From Megalobrama amblycephala (lineage: Eukaryota; Chordata; Actinopteri; Cypriniformes; Xenocyprididae), in contig NC_063058.1 in NCBI RefSeq assembly GCF_018812025.1, forward strand, positions 17,973,797 to 18,037,796: DNA of 64,000 bases, in the 5' to 3' direction. Shown in pieces: positions 59,820-64,000 of this stretch; the stretch's first letter is position 1, and each line of letters starts with the position of its first letter. The position numbers and the translations under genes are program-made. The notes beneath the pieces are model-generated. The model made no database searches and was not told the origin of the DNA. It saw only the letters and a program-made list of their open reading frames with translations.

Positions 59820-60170
59820 AGGCCCATTCACACCAGGACGATAACTGTAACAATAACGATAAAAATATAGTTTTAAAAATTTAAAAATGTAAAAGAATAA
59901 CAGAGTCCACACCACAACCATAACAATAACGGCACAGATAAACAATATTATTTGGAATCACTTTCACAATGATTTTTTCCAGCTGATGAACGATAAAAAA
60001 AAAAAAGGACAGCCAATCAGAATCCATCCTACTTAAAAGAGCTCAAGCATTTGAAGTGGCAGACAACAAAACTGCAGCGCTTGCTTATAATAAGCAGAAT
60101 GATATCATCCGCTGGTGTGAAAGCTAATATAGTTATCTTTATAGCTATCATTCTTAGTGTGAACGGGCCT
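59820..60170. mobile_element. 351-bp Harbinger-type MITE
   Basis: TIRs AGGCCCATTCACACCAGGAC and CTTAGTGTGAACGGGCCT, with ATAACGATAA-type subterminal repeats. Flanked by TAA (59817-59819 and 60171-60173), the 3-bp TWA duplication of PIF/Harbinger. Confidence 0.75.
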
Positions 60171-60173
60171 TAA

Positions 60174-60547
60174 ACCTAAGAAAAATTTAAAAAGCTTTTA
60201 GATCGCCCCTTTAGTCCCTCTTGCTTTCTTCTTTGAAGACTAGAATCATCTCAACAGCAGAAACACGCATGTATTCACACACATACAAAACATACAGTGG
60301 ATAACACAACAATGCACAATAAAACATCTGCAATCCTCCATGGCTGCTTTGAACTCCTCTTTTGAACCCTTTCCTCCTGCCAGTCCTGTTTATGAGGATT
60401 TTCACAATGCCATCCTGTCTGCGGCATCAACTCATGCCTGATTTAGAAACCCTTGATGATGCAATATGCCTCCATGGAGGAAAAGATGATGTACATCAGC
60501 CAGACACTAAAAAACAATGTTTTTTCAGTATTTTTAGAGTCCGCAGG
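60174..60547. other. Spacer, no gene seen
   Basis: Sequence between the MITE and the Pro-rich ORF. No exon, repeat end or RNA gene recognised. Confidence 0.35.
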
Positions 60548-61704
60548 CTACTCAGTTCTCAGCTGAGGGACGACCGACAGAGGCGTGGCCGATGGATCCG
60601 CAGGCACAGATGGGAAGCCGATGGGAATGAGTGACAACGCTGGTACTGGAGACCCAGGCGATGCCGCGGTGACGACCATCGAAGGTGGAGCCAGAGTACC
60701 CGAGGACAGAGGTGACACCGAGTGGAAGGAGGTACCCGCTGCAGTCGTAGAGGTGGAGGGACGGAGCGCAGCAGACAGACTGCAAGTCCGCGACGGAAGT
60801 GGTGTGACAACTGACCAAGGGGGAGCCAGCAGGACGAGGGAACCCGGTTGAGCTGCAAGTCCGAGGGTCTCAGGTGGAGCTGAAGGTGGAAGGAGCCAAG
60901 ACGGTCGACAGGCAGAGATGGGCAAGAGTTCCGAGGCCAGAGGCGGACCCTCAGGATTTTCTCGCACTTATGCTGCTGGTGGTAACATGACCTACAGCTC
61001 GACATCAGAGCGGGACTCCCACAGAGATGCAGCAGGGCTGTGAACATCCGGCAGCGGCATGGCTGGAGGACTGGCTGAGTTCTGAGATGATAGTGGTGAG
61101 AGGAGACTGGACATGATGATGGTGAATAGGGTAATTTCCACACATATCAGAGAAATAGTTGCATAAAAGTCCATGTAGGTCAATGAAGGGGATAGTTCAT
61201 ATTCAAAACAGTCAATGGTGCTGTTTAAAAACAGCAATGATGGTATTGGGTGGATAGGGTGGGAATAGATAAGTCCTCGTTGAAGTCTATCAAGCAGTCC
61301 TCCTCTTCTGTCATCACAAATCCCTCATCCGCTGATGTCGTGGGGTCACTCCCCTGGTCAGACTCACGATAGAGCTCCACTTCCGGGGTGAGGGTCAGCC
61401 CTGGCCTCTTTTCCTCGGGCTCTGGCTGACATATCGCAGCCAGTGGTAGCTCTCTGTCTACCGGGGGCACACACGAGGGCTCCATGGTCGAAGGTGGTGA
61501 TTCAGGCTCTGGGTCTGGCTGGGTCCTGGATCGGGGATGGATGCTCTCCAGACACCAGATGATGGCTTCCTTCCAGTTGAGATCAGTGGTATCTGGGAGG
61601 TCCACGGGATGGTGAAAGTTTCCCCCGATCCAGAAAATAGATTTCAGGGTCTCGCTGTCGAACAGGGCAGGTGGGTGCGACTGCTGACACAACGCAGCTG
61701 ACAC
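60548..61704 (-). pseudogene. Pro/Ser/Ala-rich ORF of retroelement type, broken
   Basis: The N-terminal part (61704-61225, 159 codons) contains FWIGGNFHHPVDLPDTTDLN and WKEAIIWCLESIHPRSRTQP, then an acidic, Pro-rich stretch (TSADEGFVMTEEEDCLIDF). The C-terminal part lies in another frame (60967-60548) and reads PPSAPPETLGLAAQPGSL and PPWSVVTPLPSRT, ending at a stop. A piece at 61130-60992 (SSQNSASPPAMPLPDVHSPA) lies in between. Stops and a frame change separate them. I recall this combination as a recurrent 'hypothetical protein' family in cyprinid genomes, probably carried by a retroelement; function unknown. The GC content is much higher than its surroundings. Confidence 0.5.
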
Positions 61705-62344
61705 AAATGAACTACTGACGGTAACTCAGGAGACAGATGAGTGGCAGGAATCAGAACAAGACACTTGACAAATGAAAACAAACTGAAAGTCCATATCATC
61801 TGAAACTAAACAGTACTGTCTGTTTAAAAAGAGGTGGTGAGAGAAAGACAGAAAGAAAGAAATATTGTCAAGCTGCAAAAATAGCTGCATCAATAAATGG
61901 GCGAAACCTGTAAAGAAAATGTCCAGTTTATATTTTGCCTGAAAGTCCAAATAAGCGAATAAGAAATTAGAGTTTGTGTAAAGGAAATTGGTCTTGGTGG
62001 AATAGATCTGCTATGCTGCTGCTGAATTACTGCTGCTGTAGATTATTGCTGTTGTTGTAGATTATTGCTGCTGCTGCAGAGCAAATACAGGAACTTGCTA
62101 CTGCCAATACATACACTGATACGCTGCTGCAAGAAAGACATAGTGCTGCTGCACAAATAGCATATATCAATAACCCATTGCAGATACAGGTGGAGCTGGG
62201 GAAGGTGGAGAGTTTTAGAGGAACTATGTATATGTAATGAATTTTGGGGGAAATGTGCTTAGTTGTAAACAAATCTTAGAACTCATTTGATTTTAGAAGT
62301 GAAATGTGACTTAAACATGTTTTCAAAGAGAAAATCTACAGTAC
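61705..62344. other. Spacer with CTG/CAG-rich patch
   Basis: 62010-62080 and 62120-62160 carry imperfect CTG/CAG and TTG runs (GCTGCTGCTGAATTACTGCT). No exon supported. Confidence 0.45.
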
Positions 62345-62393
62345 CTGGCACAGAGGTTCCCAGCACCACAAACACAACAGCAGTTACAGAATT
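62345..62393 (-). pseudogene. Possible exon fragment of an SLC8-type Na+/Ca2+ exchanger
   Basis: The minus strand reads NSVTAVVFVVLGTSVP, then CCAG|GTACTG. This matches the SLC8/NCX alpha-2 region (SVTAVVFVALGTSVPD) at 14 of 15 positions from the first S, and the donor falls at a G|AC-type phase 1 border that would encode the following Asp. The upstream part of the exon is not recognisable: no acceptor AG next to it, and a TTAA-type repeat lies at 62410-62530. It is probably a transposed exon scrap; a real slc8 gene here is unlikely but not excluded. Confidence 0.4.
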
Positions 62394-62409
62394 ACAGAAA
62401 GATTTCATT

Positions 62410-62530
62410 AAAAAGATCTTCATTTGTGTTCAGGATATGAACGAAAGTCTTACGGGCTTGGAATGACATGAGGGTTGTGATGAGTGATTAATGACAGAAT
62501 TTTCATTTTTGGGTGAACAAATCCTTTAAA
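62410..62530. repeat. End fragment of the TTAA-type element family
   Basis: GAACGAAAGTCTTACGGGCT and ATTTTCATTTTTGGGTGAAC match the right arm of 46275-47288. Confidence 0.6.
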
Positions 62531-62677
62531 AAGAAAAATAAGCAAAGATTATTTTACATAATACACCATGACAATTTTGGTTCACAACTGGAGCACTGCA
62601 GTGCAGAGTGAGGCAGCCCTCTATAAACCACCTAATGTCTAATTATGAGAAATATTCCCCAGGAATTTAGATTAGGA

Positions 62678-62714
<37 letters not shown>

Positions 62715-63063
62715 TGGGAGTGAGTGAGTGCAGTTCCAATGGTGTTGAAAAGGCCCAGTATTTTCCATACTATTTACTGATTTGATGTTGATGTGATTGA
62801 CAGACTAGTTGGGCCCGCCCATAAGAAGGAAGACATTTTAGTTCTTACAGCTCTGTCAACTGCACGCTATACAGTTGCTTTCATTGTGTGTGCGTTCGAA
62901 AGAAACACCACACACGTGCCATATGTATGTGAAAGCGTGCATAATAAACGGAGCATCAGTTGAGCACCGACCTCTGGTTTTTGTGCGTTCTTACCGACGC
63001 CCCCTGGTGATCACAAATTAAAATAACAACGCCAGTACAGTCCTTTATATCTATTCAACAAAT
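62531..63063. other. Spacer with (CT)n microsatellite
   Basis: (CT)n at about 62681-62712. 62860-63010 is a GC-richer repeat-like stretch (CGTGCATAATAAACGGAGC). No exon recognised. Confidence 0.4.
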
Positions 63064-63815
63064 GAAGAGTTCATTTGCAAAACCGATAAACACCATTTTT
63101 TTTTTTTAAATCAACTAAGTGCTGTGCGTTATTCTCCATATATAGCATGTTCTGTAACCTAAATCCATTTTGTGTGAAAAGCTGGTTTTGTCCACTTTCA
63201 GGCATCGCAAGTTCACGTTTTACAGCAGAAGCCGACAAGCGCCCTTGTTGTTTGTGTACAGAAACCGATAAGTCCGTTTTAGCGAATCAGCGCACAGTAT
63301 TCAGGTCAGGTGAGGCTTCTAGTCACTTCAAAAAGACGCGCTAGCTGAGGGAAGTTTTATCAAAGCTGACTAAAAGTATAGTAATTTCGACTCCTGTAAG
63401 TCCTTGTACACCATACACGACTTCTGAAAAACTGGTTGTCCTTTTGCTTGTGTGTGTGTGTGGGTGTACTTGTGTGCTGATCTGTTTGTGTGTGCGTTTG
63501 TGTGCACATGTGTGTTTGAGAGTGTTTTAAATGCAATTACTTGGGTTTTGTTTAACTATGAAACATGAAATGTGGAGTTATCTGCTTTTGCCAAAAAATG
63601 ACTGTTGGAGTTATCTGCTTTTGCTAAAAAACAAACTTTTAATATATAAAACATACTTTCAATTAATTTAAATTATTTAATTCACCTGTATTTTTTTAGA
63701 GTTATTATTACTTAATCAAAACAACCCAACTGCAGTTTGATTGATATTACTTGGAATGCACAAAACATGATTTGTGAGAATTCATAAAAATGGAGTTTGT
63801 GCAAATAAACTCTTC
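63064..63815. mobile_element. Second copy of the GAAGAGTTCATTTGCA TIR element, inverted relative to 26537-27146
   Basis: Ends GAAGAGTTCATTTGCAAAA and GTGCAAATAAACTCTTC. Internal blocks are the reverse complement of those in 26537-27146 (for example GCGCCCTTGTTGTTTGTGTA, ACCGATAAGTCCGTTTTAGC). TG-rich simple repeat at 63450-63525. No transposase. Confidence 0.6.
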
Positions 63816-64000
63816 AAATGTAGTGTGATAACTTTTGATTATGTGATATCAAATATGATTAAAGGTATGAAATGTTCAACTACTTCATGTATGTTGATGT
63901 TCTGGTTGTGTTCGGTTGGCATTAGGGTGTGCCCAGAAAAATAAAAACAGGGTGCAGCTCAGGATAATGTGGTAAATGAAGGAACAAGTGCTGACAGTAA

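Noticed and set aside
60559..61143. 194-codon minus-strand frame
   Set aside because: It overlaps, in another frame, the Pro/Ser/Ala-rich ORF pieces that carry the family-like words; treated as a shadow.

Overview
The window looks like nuclear DNA from a cypriniform (carp/zebrafish-type) teleost. It is AT-rich and intron-containing, is packed with transposon families typical of cyprinid genomes (hAT, Harbinger, Tc1/mariner, TTAA-target elements, L1/Tx1-type LINE, solo LTR), and carries a GALNT8-NDUFA9 gene neighbourhood like that of human 12p13. There are no bacterial-style operons, and I saw no rRNA or tRNA genes and no CRISPR array.

The core is a tandem array of three complete paralogues of a GALNT8-type polypeptide N-acetylgalactosaminyltransferase, all on the minus strand: 3325-11541, 24909-34625 and 46007-55631. 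Each has 11 coding exons with identical phases; exon sizes are identical except for one codon missing from exon 9 of the second copy. They encode about 600, 599 and 600 aa and every reading frame is open. The unit repeats roughly every 21-23 kb. The copies differ mainly in which transposons sit in their introns and flanks, so they serve as empty-site/filled-site controls for one another.

The second gene is ndufa9 (mitochondrial complex I), also on the minus strand and upstream of galnt8 as in human. It is broken up. The last four coding exons and the poly(A) signal lie at 38202-39344, upstream of galnt8 copy 2. One internal exon lies at 57596-57702, upstream of copy 3. A ~100-bp relic of the last exon/intron junction lies at 11919-12018, upstream of copy 1. 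The galnt8 duplication therefore carried pieces of the 3' end of ndufa9, or split the gene.

Region by region: 1-3300, repeats; 3.3-11.6 kb, galnt8 copy 1 with foldback elements and a TA-MITE in its large intron 2; 11.9-24.8 kb, ndufa9 relic, hAT, a LINE endonuclease ORF lacking reverse transcriptase, nested Harbinger elements, and a second hAT; 24.9-34.6 kb, galnt8 copy 2 with an L1/Tx1 LINE tail and a foldback in intron 2; 35-46 kb, a third hAT, nested elements, the ndufa9 tail, a 1.4-kb near-palindrome, and a long TIR element holding a dead Tc1; 46-55.6 kb, galnt8 copy 3 with a palindromic TTAA element and a Tc1-like element carrying a solo LTR and a Pro-rich retroelement; 56-64 kb, ndufa9 exon, MITEs, a Pro/Ser-rich retroelement-type ORF and a possible slc8 exon fragment.

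I found no new molecular system. The most informative features are the mosaic galnt8 array, the split ndufa9, and several insertions whose target-site duplications can be read exactly by comparing paralogues.
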